64,000 nucleotides of DNA from Agaricicola taiwanensis (GCF_014635245.1 NZ_BMCP01000001.1:930001-994000), one strand, 5' to 3'. Shown: positions 44,868 through 55,597, counted from the stretch's first letter. Numbers and translations: made by a program. Notes: generated by a model from the sequence alone, not told the origin.

Positions 44868-45679
44868 ACCGCAGTTTCTCGGCCGTCAATCTGATCGCGC
44901 TCACGCTCGGCTTTGCCTTTCTCTACATCCCCATCCTGCTGGTGGTGATCTACAGCTTCAATGACTCGCGCCTCGTCACCGTCTGGGGAGGCTTCTCGAC
45001 CAAGTGGTACGCATCCTTGCTGGGCAACCGCCAGCTTCTCGATGCCGCCTGGGTCACGGTGCGCATCGCCTTCCTATCGGCAACCATCGCAACTGTTCTC
45101 GGCACGCTTGCAGCGGTCGCGCTGACCCGTTTCAGGCGCTTTCGCGGCCGCACCCTGTTCTCCGGGCTCGCCTATGCACCACTGGTCATGCCGGAGGTCA
45201 TCATGGGCCTCTCGCTGCTGCTGCTCTTCGTCGCCATCGGCCTCGATCGCGGTTTCTGGACCGTGACCATTGCCCATATCACCTTCACGCTCTGCTACGT
45301 GGCGGTGGTGGTGCAGTCGCGGCTCGTCACCTTCGACCGCAGCCTTGAAGAAGCGGCTATGGATCTTGGCTGTCCGCCGTGGAAGACCTTCTTCGTCATC
45401 ACGCTTCCCATCATCGCGCCGGCCGTGATCGCGGGCTGGATGCTCGCCTTCACGCTGTCGCTGGACGATCTCGTCATCGCCAGCTTCACGACCGGGCCAG
45501 GGGCCACCACTCTGCCCATGCGCATCTACTCGTCGGTCCGCCTCGGCGTGACGCCGGAGATCAACGCCGTCTGCACGCTGCTGATCGGCCTCGTCTCCAT
45601 CGGCGTCATCATCGCCTCGCTCGTGCAGAAACGGTCGATTATCGAACGGGAGAGGGCGGAGCGCCTGGCGGCAGGCTGA
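44864..45679 (+). CDS. Polyamine ABC transporter permease 2 (PotI type)
   Basis: This 271-aa permease has six membrane segments and an EAA loop (LEEAAMDLGCPPWKTFFVI). Its ATGA start overlaps the PotH-type stop. Convergent with the AsmA gene, nine bases away. Confidence 0.9.
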   Translation: MNRSFSAVNLIALTLGFAFLYIPILLVVIYSFNDSRLVTVWGGFSTKWYASLLGNRQLLDAAWVTVRIAFLSATIATVLGTLAAVALTRFRRFRGRTLFSGLAYAPLVMPEVIMGLSLLLLFVAIGLDRGFWTVTIAHITFTLCYVAVVVQSRLVTFDRSLEEAAMDLGCPPWKTFFVITLPIIAPAVIAGWMLAFTLSLDDLVIASFTTGPGATTLPMRIYSSVRLGVTPEINAVCTLLIGLVSIGVIIASLVQKRSIIERERAERLAAG

Positions 45680-45688
45680 CGCCGTCGG

Positions 45689-47497
45689 TCACGGCAGCAC
45701 TGGCGCGGGCGCGGGCATGGTGGCCGAAGGAAACAGCGGCGCGGCGGCATCCGAGCGGCGCAGGAGCATGTCGACGTCAGGGCGCACCAGCGGCGCACGC
45801 CAGTCCCCTGTCACCGTGAAGGGCAGCACGAATGGCGGTTCCTTGTCCCGGCGGGCAGCGGTGCCGGCAAGCTGCAGCGAACGGGCGCCGACATCGATGC
45901 TTCCCGACATGCCGAGCAGCAGGTCAGGCGATTCCAGGCGCAGATTGCGCAGAAGGCCGATACCGCTGGAAATGCTGAGCTCGCCATAAAGGCGGCTGAA
46001 CGAGGTGCGTCCGCCGCGCATGGACCCCAAAGCCAGGGGGCTCCGCTCAAGCCGCTGCAGCTGCTGCGCGATGTTGATGCCATGCACAGCTCCATCCCTT
46101 GCATTCAAGATGATGGTTCCGTTGAGGCTGCGGGCAATGGCCTCCGTGGTCGGGCCCCTTCCGCTGATGTCCGCCTGGATATCGGAGCGTCCTTCGGCCG
46201 GATTCTCGGTGCCGATCAGCTCGAAGATCTGGGACATGGCAAGGTCGCGGCCGGAAACGGTCATCCGGAGGTCGAGATCGGGTCCGTTTGGCACGGCCCT
46301 GATGGTGGCCGACATGGCGCCGCCCAAGGTCCGCGCCTCCTCCAGCCGCACCGAAAGGTTGGCATCGTGGATATCGGCGAGAAGGGCACTGTCTTCCAGG
46401 GTGATCTTTCCGAACAGGATCTTGTCGGCGGAGACGCGAAGTTCGCTGTCGAAGCCTTCGAACGAGCTGATCTTGAAGTCTTGCCGGCTCCAGCCAGCCG
46501 AGCTGACGCCATAATTCAGAAGGCGCTTCAGAAGAGGCGTCAGATCAAGAGTGTCCGCGCCCAGCGTGCCTTGCAGCAGGGGACGGCCATCGTTCATCTT
46601 CAGAACCGCGGCCCCGGTCGCGCTGGTCTCGCCCAGTGAAAGCTTCATGTTGAGCAGGCTCAGAGCCTCCGGAACACGTTTCAGCTGCGCCCGCAGATCC
46701 AGTTCCCCGGCGGGCCAATGGGAGCGGTTCCAGTCGTTGGCAAGCCAGACGGCGAACCGGTCCGCAGCAGGGCTATCGACCGCGAGGTCTCCGTCGAGCT
46801 GCAGCCCGGATATCGTATTCACCCGGCCGCGAAATCGCATCTGGCCCGGCGGCGAGGTAAAGCGGGCTTCGGCCTCGCTCCAGCGCCCTTCGCCGAAGGC
46901 CGCCAGATCGGCCACCTCCATCTCAACGCTTATCGTCTCGCGCCGCCAGGTGAAGCTGCCGTCGATGGTGAGCGCGCTCTTGCTGCCGATCCCGAGGCTG
47001 CCGTTGAAATCCGACAGCACGATACGGCTGCCGTCGCGCAGGTCCTGCCAAGCGATGCTTCCGCGGGACAGATGGATCTTCGGCAGTGCCTGATCGCCAG
47101 CTTTGACGGCATCGACGATCTGCCTGACGCCGGGCCAGGAAAGATGCCCGTCCTTCTGGATGGCAATGACGATATCCGGCGCATCGAGCGTGATGCTGCT
47201 CGGCTGATATTCACCCCTGAGCAGCGCCAGCAGGCTGAGGCGCGCGGTAAGCCCGCGGCAGGTCACCAGCAGGTTTCCATCCTCCGCCACCAGCGAGACG
47301 TCAGGCAGATGGATCATCGGAAAGGGGATGAGCGTGAACTTGGCCTCGGCTGTCGGCGCGAGTTGGGCACCGAGGGTATCGGCAAGGCGCCGCTGCACCG
47401 CCGCCGTGGCCGAATCCACGGGAAGCATGCGCGCTGCCATGACCATGACGACGATGGTCATGGCGATGAAAATGGCGGCGGCGAGAAAACGCTTCAT
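45689..47497 (-). CDS. AsmA-family envelope protein
   Basis: This 602-aa protein starts with a membrane anchor (MKRFLAAAIFIAMTIVVMVM), then long beta-rich periplasmic sequence typical of AsmA/DUF748 proteins (IPFPMIHLPDVSLVAED; LSIMDISGRG-like repeats toward the C-terminus; MNDGRPLLQGTLGADTLDL). AsmA-like proteins help move lipids across the envelope. The frame continues 198 codons upstream into sequence overlapping acetoacetyl-CoA synthetase, which has no protein character; ATG 47497 with the anchor is the true start. Confidence 0.75.
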   Translation of the reverse strand: MKRFLAAAIFIAMTIVVMVMAARMLPVDSATAAVQRRLADTLGAQLAPTAEAKFTLIPFPMIHLPDVSLVAEDGNLLVTCRGLTARLSLLALLRGEYQPSSITLDAPDIVIAIQKDGHLSWPGVRQIVDAVKAGDQALPKIHLSRGSIAWQDLRDGSRIVLSDFNGSLGIGSKSALTIDGSFTWRRETISVEMEVADLAAFGEGRWSEAEARFTSPPGQMRFRGRVNTISGLQLDGDLAVDSPAADRFAVWLANDWNRSHWPAGELDLRAQLKRVPEALSLLNMKLSLGETSATGAAVLKMNDGRPLLQGTLGADTLDLTPLLKRLLNYGVSSAGWSRQDFKISSFEGFDSELRVSADKILFGKITLEDSALLADIHDANLSVRLEEARTLGGAMSATIRAVPNGPDLDLRMTVSGRDLAMSQIFELIGTENPAEGRSDIQADISGRGPTTEAIARSLNGTIILNARDGAVHGINIAQQLQRLERSPLALGSMRGGRTSFSRLYGELSISSGIGLLRNLRLESPDLLLGMSGSIDVGARSLQLAGTAARRDKEPPFVLPFTVTGDWRAPLVRPDVDMLLRRSDAAAPLFPSATMPAPAPVLP

Positions 47498-47600
47498 CCA
47501 AGGGTCCGAGGCTGAGCACAAAGCCCACGACGAGCTTGAGGCCGAGACAAGGCCTGTATAACGATCCAGAGCACAAAGGAAAGCACTGGAGGAAACCAAG

Positions 47601-49553
47601 ATGACCGAACAGCCGCTGTGGAGACCGTCGCCGGAACGGATCGCCTCCAGCCAGTTGGAAGCCTTCCGAAAGGCGGCCGAAGCCAAGAGCGGCACACAGT
47701 TGTCCGACACGCGCGCCCTGCACGAATGGTCGGTGGCGTCCCGCGGAGCCTTCTGGGACCTCGTCTGGGAACGCGGAAAGGTGATCGGACACAAGGGGAA
47801 TGTCCTCCTGTCCGACGATCGCATGCCTGGTGCGAGGTTCTTTCCTGAGGCCAGGATCAACTTCGCCGAAAACCTTCTGCGTGGCAGTGGGGACGGGGAC
47901 GCGATCCTGTTCTGGGGCGAAGACAAGGCAAAGCGCCGCCTGTCGTGGAACGAGCTGCGTGCCCTGGTGTCCCGGCTCCAGCAGGCGCTGAAGGCCGAAG
48001 GCGTCGGTGTGGGCGATCGGGTGGCAGGCATGATGCCCAACATGCCCGAAACAGTCGCCGTCATGCTCGCGGTCACCTCGCTCGGCGCCATCTGGTCGTC
48101 CTGCTCACCCGATTTCGGCGAGAGAGGCGTCCTCGACCGGTTCGGTCAGATCGAGCCGAAACTGTTCTTCTGTCCCGATGGCTATTGGTATGCGGGCAAG
48201 CGCATTGACGTGGCGCCCAAGCTCGGACCGATCACCGCCGGCCTTCCCACTGCGAAAAAGGTCGTCGTGGTGGACTATCTGGGCCAATCGCGGGAGATCG
48301 CCGCGTCCTTCCCCCACGCCACGAGCTTCGCCGATTTCATCAGCGGTTTTGAGGCCGGCGAGCTTTCCTTCGAACGGCTGCCCTTCTCGCATCCGCTCTA
48401 CATTCTTTTCTCCTCGGGTACCACCGGAGTACCGAAATGCATCGTGCATTCAGCAGGCGGTGCGCTCCTCCAGCACATCAAGGAACATCAGCTCCACTGC
48501 GATGTGAAACCGGGCGACAAGGTATTCTATTTCACCACCTGCGGCTGGATGATGTGGAATTGGCTCGTGTCGGCACTCGCCTCAGAGGCGACGCTGGTTC
48601 TGTTCGATGGCTCGCCGTTCCATCCGACGCCGGCGGTTCTGTTCGATCTGGCGGACGAGGAGGGTGTCACCCTGTTCGGCACATCGGCGAAATTCATCGA
48701 TGCGCTCAAGAAAGGCGGCGTCCGCCCCAGGGACACGCACAGCCTGTCCACGGTCCGGACCATGACCTCGACGGGATCGCCGCTGGCCGCCGAGAGCTTT
48801 GATTTTGTCTATGACGGCATCAAGGAGGACATTCATCTCGCCTCCATTTCCGGCGGCACCGACATCGTCTCCTGCTTCGTGCTGGGCCTGCCGACGGAAC
48901 CGGTCTGGCGGGGCGAGATCCAGGGGCCCGGCCTCGGCATGGCGATCGAGGTCTGGGACGAGGACGGCAGGCCCATGGTCGCGGGCAAGGGAGAACTGGT
49001 CTGCACCCGGGCCTTCCCCTGCATGCCCGTGAGCTTCTGGAACGACGCCGACGGCGCCAAGTACAGCTCGGCCTATTTCGAGCGCTTCGACGGGATCTGG
49101 TGCCACGGCGATTTCGCCGAGTGGACGCCACATGGCGGCATCATCATCCATGGACGCTCCGATGCGACGCTCAATCCCGGAGGAGTGCGGATCGGCACGG
49201 CGGAAATCTACGCCCAGGTGGAGCAGATCCCCGAAGTGCTGGAGGCCATGGCCATCGGCCAGGACTGGGATGACGACGTCCGCATCGTGCTGTTCGTGCG
49301 CCTCAAGGATGGGGCCGTTCTGGACGACGGATTGAAGGACCGCATCAAACGCCAGATCCGCTCCGGGGCCAGCCCCCGGCACGTGCCGGCGAAGATCGTG
49401 GCCGTGGCCGACATTCCCCGCACGAAGTCCGGGAAGATCACCGAGCTTGCCGTGCGTGACGTCGTCCATGGCCGGGTGGTCAAGAACCAGGAGGCGCTGG
49501 CCAATCCGGAAGCTCTGGAGCTTTATCGCGGCCTGGCCGAACTCACCACCTGA
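47601..49553 (+). CDS. Acetoacetyl-CoA synthetase
   Basis: This 650-aa adenylating enzyme joins acetoacetate and CoA for ketone-body or polyhydroxybutyrate use. Motifs: [19 protein letters not shown] (AMP-binding P-loop, about 274-292), [36 protein letters not shown] and a C-terminal [14 protein letters not shown] with the conserved Lys. GAGGAAAC stands before the ATG. The last 31 bases overlap the convergent iron-permease gene. Sits well with the phasin genes ten kilobases on. Confidence 0.9.
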   Translation: MTEQPLWRPSPERIASSQLEAFRKAAEAKSGTQLSDTRALHEWSVASRGAFWDLVWERGKVIGHKGNVLLSDDRMPGARFFPEARINFAENLLRGSGDGDAILFWGEDKAKRRLSWNELRALVSRLQQALKAEGVGVGDRVAGMMPNMPETVAVMLAVTSLGAIWSSCSPDFGERGVLDRFGQIEPKLFFCPDGYWYAGKRIDVAPKLGPITAGLPTAKKVVVVDYLGQSREIAASFPHATSFADFISGFEAGELSFERLPFSHPLYILFSSGTTGVPKCIVHSAGGALLQHIKEHQLHCDVKPGDKVFYFTTCGWMMWNWLVSALASEATLVLFDGSPFHPTPAVLFDLADEEGVTLFGTSAKFIDALKKGGVRPRDTHSLSTVRTMTSTGSPLAAESFDFVYDGIKEDIHLASISGGTDIVSCFVLGLPTEPVWRGEIQGPGLGMAIEVWDEDGRPMVAGKGELVCTRAFPCMPVSFWNDADGAKYSSAYFERFDGIWCHGDFAEWTPHGGIIIHGRSDATLNPGGVRIGTAEIYAQVEQIPEVLEAMAIGQDWDDDVRIVLFVRLKDGAVLDDGLKDRIKRQIRSGASPRHVPAKIVAVADIPRTKSGKITELAVRDVVHGRVVKNQEALANPEALELYRGLAELTT

Positions 49554-51256
49554 TCGTCGGGCTCCTCGCCGCCGAAGGCCTCGGCGGCGGGGGGCCGGCT
49601 CATGCGCGCCATCAGGACGACGGGGAACAGCCCGGCGGCGACGATCAGGAGTGCCGCGAAGGCACCGTTCTCATAGGTGCCGCGCGAGGCCTCGGCATAG
49701 ACGTAGGTGGACAGCGTCTCGAAGTTGAAAGGTCGCAGCAGAAGCGTGGCCGGCAGCTCCTTCATGCAGTCCACGAAGACCAGGAGCGCTGCTGCGCCGA
49801 TGGCGGGCCGCAACAGCGGCAGATGGATACGCCGCGCGGTGCCCGCGGCGGTCTCGCCCAGGTTGCGTGCCGCCCAGTCAAGGCTCATGGGCACCTTGGC
49901 GAAGCCCGCCTCGATGCCGCCGGCGGAGATCGCCATGAAGCGCACCGCATAGGCATAGATGAGCGCCGCGCCGGAACCGGAGATCAGGAGGCCGGTAGCC
50001 ACGCCGAAATGCGAGCGCATGAAGGCATCGATGCTGTTGTCGAGATTGGCAAGCGGCACCAGAAGACCGACAGCCAGAACAGTGCCCGGTACCGCATAGC
50101 CGATGCTCGACAGCTGCACGAGGCCCCGGGTCAAGGGGCGGCGCACGAGGCGGCTCGTGTGAGCGAGCAAAAGGCCGAGGCCCATGGTGATCACCGTCGC
50201 GATGGCGGCGAACATCATGGTGTTACCCGCCATCTGCATGACATCAGGCGGAAAGCCGTTCATCTGCGCGCGGCGGAAGGTTTCGCGCAGGAGATAGCCG
50301 GCGGGTGCAGCGAAGCCGAGGAGGATGGGGAGGGCACAGGCTACGACGGCGAGAGCAGCGTGCCCCGGGGTAAGCCGGACAGGGTCGGTCTTGCGGCTGC
50401 GTTGCGCCTGCGCCGCATAGGCCTGCCGCCGCCGCGCGGCGCGTTCCAGGATCACAAGCCCGATCACCACCGCCAGCATCACCAGGGCGATCTGCGCGGC
50501 GCCCGGAAGATTGGATCGGTTCACCCAGGTGGAGTAGATCGAAACCGTCAGCGTCTGCACGCCCAGAAGATCCGAGGCGCCGAGATCGTTGAGCGTTTCC
50601 ATCAAGACAAGGCTCACCCCGACCGCCACAGCCGGACGCGCGAGCGGCAGTGCCACCCGAAAGAAAGCACCCGCCCCCCCGCAGCCGAGCGTCCGCGCCA
50701 CCTCGATGACGCAGGCCGATTGCATGAGGAACATGGCCCGCGCGGTGAGATAGACGTAAGGGTAAAAGGCAAGGCCGAAGAGAAAGATGCAGCCCGCCAT
50801 GCCGCGGATATCGGGGAGGCGGAAGTCCACCGGGCTCTCGATGCCGAGCATGGCGCGGATCAGACCTTGCACCGGGCCCAGTGGATGCAGGAGGTCAAGG
50901 TAAGCATAGGCAAGGATGTAAGTGGGCACGGCAAGCGGCAGCAGCAGCGCCCAGTCGAACAGGCCGCGCCCGGGAAAGCGATAGGCCGTGACAAGCCAGG
51001 CCGTGCCGACGCCGATCACCGCCGTCAAGGTGCCGACACCTGCAAGCAGGATCGTCGTGTCCCGGATCGCGCGCGGCAGGACATAGGCAATGAGTTGAGG
51101 CCACAGATCGCCGGAGCCCTGGGCGGCGATCCAGGCGAGGGTGACGATGGGTGCCGCGATGAGGCAAGCGATCGCGCCGCTGGCAATGATCCAGCCGCTC
51201 AGGCGAGGGGCCGCACGCAGGCGAGACCGAGACAGGGACGGAAGTGTGATGGCCAT
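49523..51256 (-). CDS. Ferric-iron ABC transporter permease (FbpB type)
   Basis: This 577-aa permease has two fused six-segment halves, each with an EAA-like loop ([39 protein letters not shown]), as in FbpB/SfuB proteins. ATG 51256 is used; a TTG 45 bases upstream is in frame, and no good SD favours either. The binding-protein gene is 50 bases upstream. No ATPase gene (FbpC) is seen, so it must be shared or encoded elsewhere. The 3' end overlaps the acetoacetyl-CoA synthetase gene by 31 bases. Confidence 0.85.
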   Translation of the reverse strand: MAITLPSLSRSRLRAAPRLSGWIIASGAIACLIAAPIVTLAWIAAQGSGDLWPQLIAYVLPRAIRDTTILLAGVGTLTAVIGVGTAWLVTAYRFPGRGLFDWALLLPLAVPTYILAYAYLDLLHPLGPVQGLIRAMLGIESPVDFRLPDIRGMAGCIFLFGLAFYPYVYLTARAMFLMQSACVIEVARTLGCGGAGAFFRVALPLARPAVAVGVSLVLMETLNDLGASDLLGVQTLTVSIYSTWVNRSNLPGAAQIALVMLAVVIGLVILERAARRRQAYAAQAQRSRKTDPVRLTPGHAALAVVACALPILLGFAAPAGYLLRETFRRAQMNGFPPDVMQMAGNTMMFAAIATVITMGLGLLLAHTSRLVRRPLTRGLVQLSSIGYAVPGTVLAVGLLVPLANLDNSIDAFMRSHFGVATGLLISGSGAALIYAYAVRFMAISAGGIEAGFAKVPMSLDWAARNLGETAAGTARRIHLPLLRPAIGAAALLVFVDCMKELPATLLLRPFNFETLSTYVYAEASRGTYENGAFAALLIVAAGLFPVVLMARMSRPPAAEAFGGEEPDDQVVSSARPR

Positions 51257-51305
51257 CGCGTTGGCCCGGGCGACCACAGGCCGCGCCGTGCCAATCCTCA
51301 AAGGA

Positions 51306-52340
51306 TTAATTGTCGAAGCCGACCTTGTCGACGAGATCAGCCGCGGCCTTGCGATGCTTGGAGATCTCGTCGAGCGGTACGCTGTCGGCCTTCAGCTTGC
51401 CGAAGGACGCGATGATCGGGTCGACCGGAGCATCCGCCGCGACGGGATATTCGAAGTTGGCCTTGGCATAGAGGTCCTGCGCCTCATGCCCGAGCATGAA
51501 GTCCAGCAGCTTGACCGCGTTTTCCTTGTTCGGCGCGTTTTTGGCGATGGCTGCGGCGGAAACATTGACGTGGCTTCCCGCATTGTCGCTGAAGGTCGGC
51601 AGGATGACCTTGATGGCCTCGCCCCACTTCACCTGCTCGTCTCCACCCTTGCCCGACCGCATCAGGCCAACATAGTAGGAATTGGCAACACCGACATCGC
51701 AGATCCCGGCCAGCACATCGCGCGCCACGTCGCGGTCGCCGCCACCGGCCTTGCGGGCAAGGTTTGCCTTGACGCCCTTGAGCCATTCCTCGGTCTTCGC
51801 TTCACCGTGCTTGGCGATGAAGGCGGCAATCAACGCGGTATTGTAGGGATGTTTTCCGGAGCGGATACAGAGTTTACCCTTCCACTTGGGGTCTGCCAGT
51901 TCTTCATAGGTCATGGCCTTCTCGGCGACACGATCCTTGGAGGCATAGATCACGCGGGCGCGGGTGGTGAGGGCAGTCCACTGGTTTTCGGTGCCACGAA
52001 GATTGGCCGGCACCGTTTCCTCCACGAGCTTGGACGTGATGGGCTGTGTCACTCCTGCCGCGACAAGATCGGTCGCATTGCCGATATCGACCACCAGCAG
52101 AAGATCCGCCGGCGAGTTGGCTCCCTCGGCCCTGACCCGTTCGACAAGGCCCTCCTTCACGAAGATGGCGTTGGCCTTGATGTTGGTTTCCTTCGAAAAC
52201 TCATCAAGCAGCGGCTGGATCAGGCCCGGCTCCCGCGTCGTGTAGATGTTTACTTCACCTGATTGCGCGGCAGCGGAACCGGTCAGCGCTGCGGTGGCGC
52301 CAACGGCGAACAAAGCGGAAAGCGAAAGCATACGTGCCAT
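51306..52340 (-). CDS. Ferric-iron periplasmic binding protein (FbpA type)
   Basis: This 344-aa protein has a signal peptide (ARMLSLSALFAVGATAALTG), VNIYTTREPGLIQPLLDEF opening and the tandem-Tyr iron ligand motif in VGVANSYYVGLM, plus INIYSYR-like class features. It carries Fe3+ to the permease encoded downstream. No clear Irr-type box is visible in the promoter, unlike bfr and bfd, though an AT-rich TTCTAATTCC stretch is present. Confidence 0.9.
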   Translation of the reverse strand: MARMLSLSALFAVGATAALTGSAAAQSGEVNIYTTREPGLIQPLLDEFSKETNIKANAIFVKEGLVERVRAEGANSPADLLLVVDIGNATDLVAAGVTQPITSKLVEETVPANLRGTENQWTALTTRARVIYASKDRVAEKAMTYEELADPKWKGKLCIRSGKHPYNTALIAAFIAKHGEAKTEEWLKGVKANLARKAGGGDRDVARDVLAGICDVGVANSYYVGLMRSGKGGDEQVKWGEAIKVILPTFSDNAGSHVNVSAAAIAKNAPNKENAVKLLDFMLGHEAQDLYAKANFEYPVAADAPVDPIIASFGKLKADSVPLDEISKHRKAAADLVDKVGFDN

Positions 52341-52726
52341 GAAGACCTCCCTCGGGCGGGCTTCATCCCGCGCGGTATCTACGGCTCTATCTGCCGCAAC
52401 CCGCGATAGGGCAGCACAAGAAACCGGTCAATAAAAAAGTTAGTCACAACAAGTATATTGGAATTAGAATGGTTATAAAAACAGGCTAAGCCGCTTGCTA
52501 ATCTTGCATTCTAAGGGACAGGTCACCTTGACGCGTCCAATCGAGCGGAATGCGGACTGATTGGCCGCGTGTCATCGGTGGCAATCCGTGTCACGTAAAC
52601 GTCAACGAGCAGATTTATCAATGACGAGCTAACCCTCGCCCACGCCCTAGCAGGCGGATGGCAGCATCAGTGCCGTGCCTGTCAAGTATTATCAGCAAAA
52701 CAACTGAAAACCGAAGGCTCACGCAT
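52341..52726. promoter_or_regulatory. Divergent promoter region with a Pho-box-like site
   Basis: This 386-base gap separates the iron gene (leftward) from the PstS-type gene (rightward). An AT-rich stretch at about 52430-52480 should hold the fbpA promoter. On the pst side, TGTCAC at 52589-52594 and CGTCAA at 52600-52605 are 11 bases apart, with another TGTCAT at 52570-52575. This is like a Pho box (repeated TGTCA, 11-bp period) but matches the 18-base consensus at only about ten positions. No gene is seen. Confidence 0.35.
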
Positions 52727-53806
52727 ATGAGATCGGTATTATACATCTCACCGGTTGCGGTGAGGGCGGTCATTGCTGCTTGCTTAGTTTTCGCGGCCGG
52801 CGCTTTTTCCAGCGCAACTGCGGAACCGATCCGTGGAGCAGGATCGACCTTTGCCGCTCCGATCATCGAAGCCTGGGCAGCGGCCTACGAAGAGGCTCGC
52901 GCCGACGGTGGCGATTACAGCTCTCCGGATTGGACGGTTGATTACGAGCCCGTGGGGTCGCTGGCGGGGCTGATGCGGTTGCAGCAGCCCGACCTTGATT
53001 TCGCCGCCACTGACGTTCCCGTCGCACCGGAAGCACTCGCCCAGAACGGGCAACGCCAATTCCCCGTCGTGATGGGTGCCGTCGCGATCATCGTCAATCT
53101 GGAAGGCATGCGTCAAGGCGGATTGCGTCTTTCCGGCGCGACGCTCGCGGACATCTATCTCGGTAAGATCCAGAGATGGTCTGATCCGGCGATCGTGGAG
53201 ACCAATCCTGGAGTGGGCCTGCCTGATCTCCGCATCAGCGTGCTTCACCGGAAGGACGGATCGGGTTCGACCTACGCCTTCACTGAATACCTGTCCGCTG
53301 TCAGCCCGCAGTGGCAGACCGCCTACGGCCGGAGCACCTCGCTTACGTGGCCGATCGGGACAGGTGTCAAGGGAACCCGTGACCTCATAACAGCGGTCAA
53401 GGCAACCCCCGGAGCCATAGCCTATGCCGAATTCGGGCAGGCGGAGCGCTCAGGGCTCCAGATGCCCGCGCTTCAGAACAGTTCCGGCCATTTCGTACTG
53501 CCGGGCGCGCCAGGGGTGCAGGCTGCAGCGCAATCCGTTGATTGGTCCGGTATCAAGGATTTCCATGTCTCTCTGGCCAACCGGCCAGGTGCAGACGCTT
53601 TTCCCATCAGCGCCGCGACTTTCGTGATCATCCCCGCGGCCGATCGCTCGGAACACCGCTCCCGTCGAGTGCAGGATCTCTTTCGCCTTGCCTTCTCCGC
53701 CGCCGGCTCAAAAGCCGCCCTCGAGCTCGGTTACGTGCCGCTGCCGCCCGCGCTTGCGCGCCAGGTTGAAGACTACTGGGCCAGTCGGGCCGTAGCCGGA
53801 CACTGA
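52727..53806 (+). CDS. PstS-type phosphate-binding protein
   Basis: This 359-aa protein has a signal peptide (ending SSATA), then RGAGSTFAAPIIEAWAAAY and DFAATDVPV, VVMGAVAIIVNLEG, HRKDGSGSTYAFTEYL, GVKGTRDLI, the phosphate-cage residues of PstS. ATG 52727 is used since the signal starts there. The usual pstCAB genes are missing; a Na/Pi cotransporter gene follows 60 bases later, so the binding protein may support another system or sense phosphate. Confidence 0.85.
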   Translation: MRSVLYISPVAVRAVIAACLVFAAGAFSSATAEPIRGAGSTFAAPIIEAWAAAYEEARADGGDYSSPDWTVDYEPVGSLAGLMRLQQPDLDFAATDVPVAPEALAQNGQRQFPVVMGAVAIIVNLEGMRQGGLRLSGATLADIYLGKIQRWSDPAIVETNPGVGLPDLRISVLHRKDGSGSTYAFTEYLSAVSPQWQTAYGRSTSLTWPIGTGVKGTRDLITAVKATPGAIAYAEFGQAERSGLQMPALQNSSGHFVLPGAPGVQAAAQSVDWSGIKDFHVSLANRPGADAFPISAATFVIIPAADRSEHRSRRVQDLFRLAFSAAGSKAALELGYVPLPPALARQVEDYWASRAVAGH

Positions 53807-53866
53807 CGATCCAGCCACCTGTCTCTCGCATCGATATCGCTTCAACCCGTCCTTGGGATCTCCAAA

Positions 53867-55597
53867 ATGGATATTGATATTTTCAAAGACATCCTCGTGC
53901 CGGTCATCGGCGGCCTGGGCATCTTCATGCTTGGCCTCGAGTTCATGTCCAACGGCATCCAGTCCCTCTCGGTCAACCGCATGCGCCGGTTTCTGGCACA
54001 GGCGGCCGGCACGCCGCTCAAGGGCGTTTTCGCGGGAACGCTGATCACGGGCGTCATCCAGTCTTCGACCGCCATGACCGTGATGGTCGTCGGCCTCGTC
54101 AACGCGGGCGTCGTCGGCCTGCGTCCGGCCATCAGCGTGATCATGGGTGCCAATATCGGCACCACGCTTGGCAATGGCCTCATCGCCTTGCCACTCGGGC
54201 CGCTCGGGCTCATCTTCGCAGGCTTCTTTTCCCTGGTTTATTGTTTTGCCAAAAGCGAGAAGGTGCGCAGCATCGCGCTTGCCTGCATGGGCTTTGCCCT
54301 CATCTTCTATGGTCTCAACCTTATGACCGGAGGCCTGCGCCCCCTGCGCAACATGCCCGAAGTCATGGAATTGCTGTCCACCCTCCAGGCCGATAGCTAC
54401 TTCAATCTCATCAAATGCGTGCTGATCGCCGCCTTGGTGACGGCGATGATCCACTCGTCCTCCGCCACCATCGGCATCGTCATGGGTCTCGGCGCGGCGG
54501 GCATTCTGGACTGGACTACAGCGGTGGCCTTTTCGCTTGGCGCGGATCTGGGGACGACCATCACCTCCTGGATCGCATCGCTTAACCTGTCCAGAAACGC
54601 CAAACGAGCGGCCTATGCGCATATCTCGTTCAACATCATCGGCGTCTGCATCACCGTGCCGCTGTTCTTTGTGTCCATCGAGGTGCTGAGATGGGCGCTG
54701 CAGTTTTTCGGTGGCGATCCATCGGTTCCCGTCATGGTTGATGGTCGCGAGACCTTCCCCCTGGTTCCGGTGGCGGTAGGCCTCTATTCCACGGTCTTCA
54801 ACATCTTCAACACGGCCTTGCTGTTTCCCTTCGTCGGCGTGTTCGAACGTGTCTTGTCCAGGATCGGCCGCACCTCGGAGGAAGATGTCGAGGATTTCTC
54901 GACGCCCCGTTATCTCGACCGCAAGCTGGCCGATGATTTCGCTCTGGCGGTTCCGGCGGTTCAGAAGGAAACCGCCCGGCATCTTCAGGCCGGCGCCCTC
55001 TTTCTCGACATCGCGCGCGGAGCAAAGAACGCCCCGTCCGATCCGGGAGAACACTATCTGGCAACCGATATCCTGAGTCGTGACATCCGCTCCTACACGG
55101 CAGCCTTGATGAAGGAAGACCTGCCGCTGGAACAGCTCGATCTCATTGCCAGCCTTATCGAAGAGGCGGACTTCACCGCCGCACTCACTGAGAGCTTGCA
55201 CCAGGTCGCACGGAGAGTGCGACGTGAAACCTTCTCCGAGAGGGCGCGGATGATCGTCGACAAGGCGTTGGACAAGCTGGATGCCTCCTTGCGCGACATC
55301 CTTCCGGACTTCGGCATCGCGCAGCCCCGGATGCCCGACGGGCACGTCAGCTATCCCGATGTGGAGGAACTTCGTGCGAGCACGCTGGCTCTGGGGCCGA
55401 ATGCCGGAGCCGCCGAGCGCGGGACCATTCTGGCACTCCTCGGCTCAATCGAGCGCGCCGAGATCCTGATCCGGCGCATCGACAACGAGCGCCGGTCCGT
55501 CAATCGCCAGGCCATCGTCGCCCGCGCTTCGGCACGCAGGCAGACCCAATCGCCCCCGATCGCGGACGGCGACTTCAGCCCGGTGCCAGCCGAATAA
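53867..55597 (+). CDS. Na+/phosphate cotransporter with C-terminal PhoU-like domain
   Basis: This 576-aa protein has two NaPi repeats with the QSS-type signature (IQSSTAMTVMVVGLVNAG, about 63-80; IHSSSATIGIVMGLGAAG, about 200-217) in about eight membrane segments, then a soluble helical PhoU-like C-terminus of about 220 residues. It can import phosphate with sodium or export excess phosphate. It lies in one unit with the PstS-type gene. Confidence 0.9.
   Translation: MDIDIFKDILVPVIGGLGIFMLGLEFMSNGIQSLSVNRMRRFLAQAAGTPLKGVFAGTLITGVIQSSTAMTVMVVGLVNAGVVGLRPAISVIMGANIGTTLGNGLIALPLGPLGLIFAGFFSLVYCFAKSEKVRSIALACMGFALIFYGLNLMTGGLRPLRNMPEVMELLSTLQADSYFNLIKCVLIAALVTAMIHSSSATIGIVMGLGAAGILDWTTAVAFSLGADLGTTITSWIASLNLSRNAKRAAYAHISFNIIGVCITVPLFFVSIEVLRWALQFFGGDPSVPVMVDGRETFPLVPVAVGLYSTVFNIFNTALLFPFVGVFERVLSRIGRTSEEDVEDFSTPRYLDRKLADDFALAVPAVQKETARHLQAGALFLDIARGAKNAPSDPGEHYLATDILSRDIRSYTAALMKEDLPLEQLDLIASLIEEADFTAALTESLHQVARRVRRETFSERARMIVDKALDKLDASLRDILPDFGIAQPRMPDGHVSYPDVEELRASTLALGPNAGAAERGTILALLGSIERAEILIRRIDNERRSVNRQAIVARASARRQTQSPPIADGDFSPVPAE

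Noticed and set aside
47498..48091. 198-codon upstream extension of the AsmA gene
   Set aside because: It overlaps the acetoacetyl-CoA synthetase gene and precedes a good membrane anchor start at 47497.
52430..52480. Irr box upstream of fbpA
   Set aside because: TTCTAATTCC and ATTCTAA fragments are present but do not make a palindrome of the Irr type.
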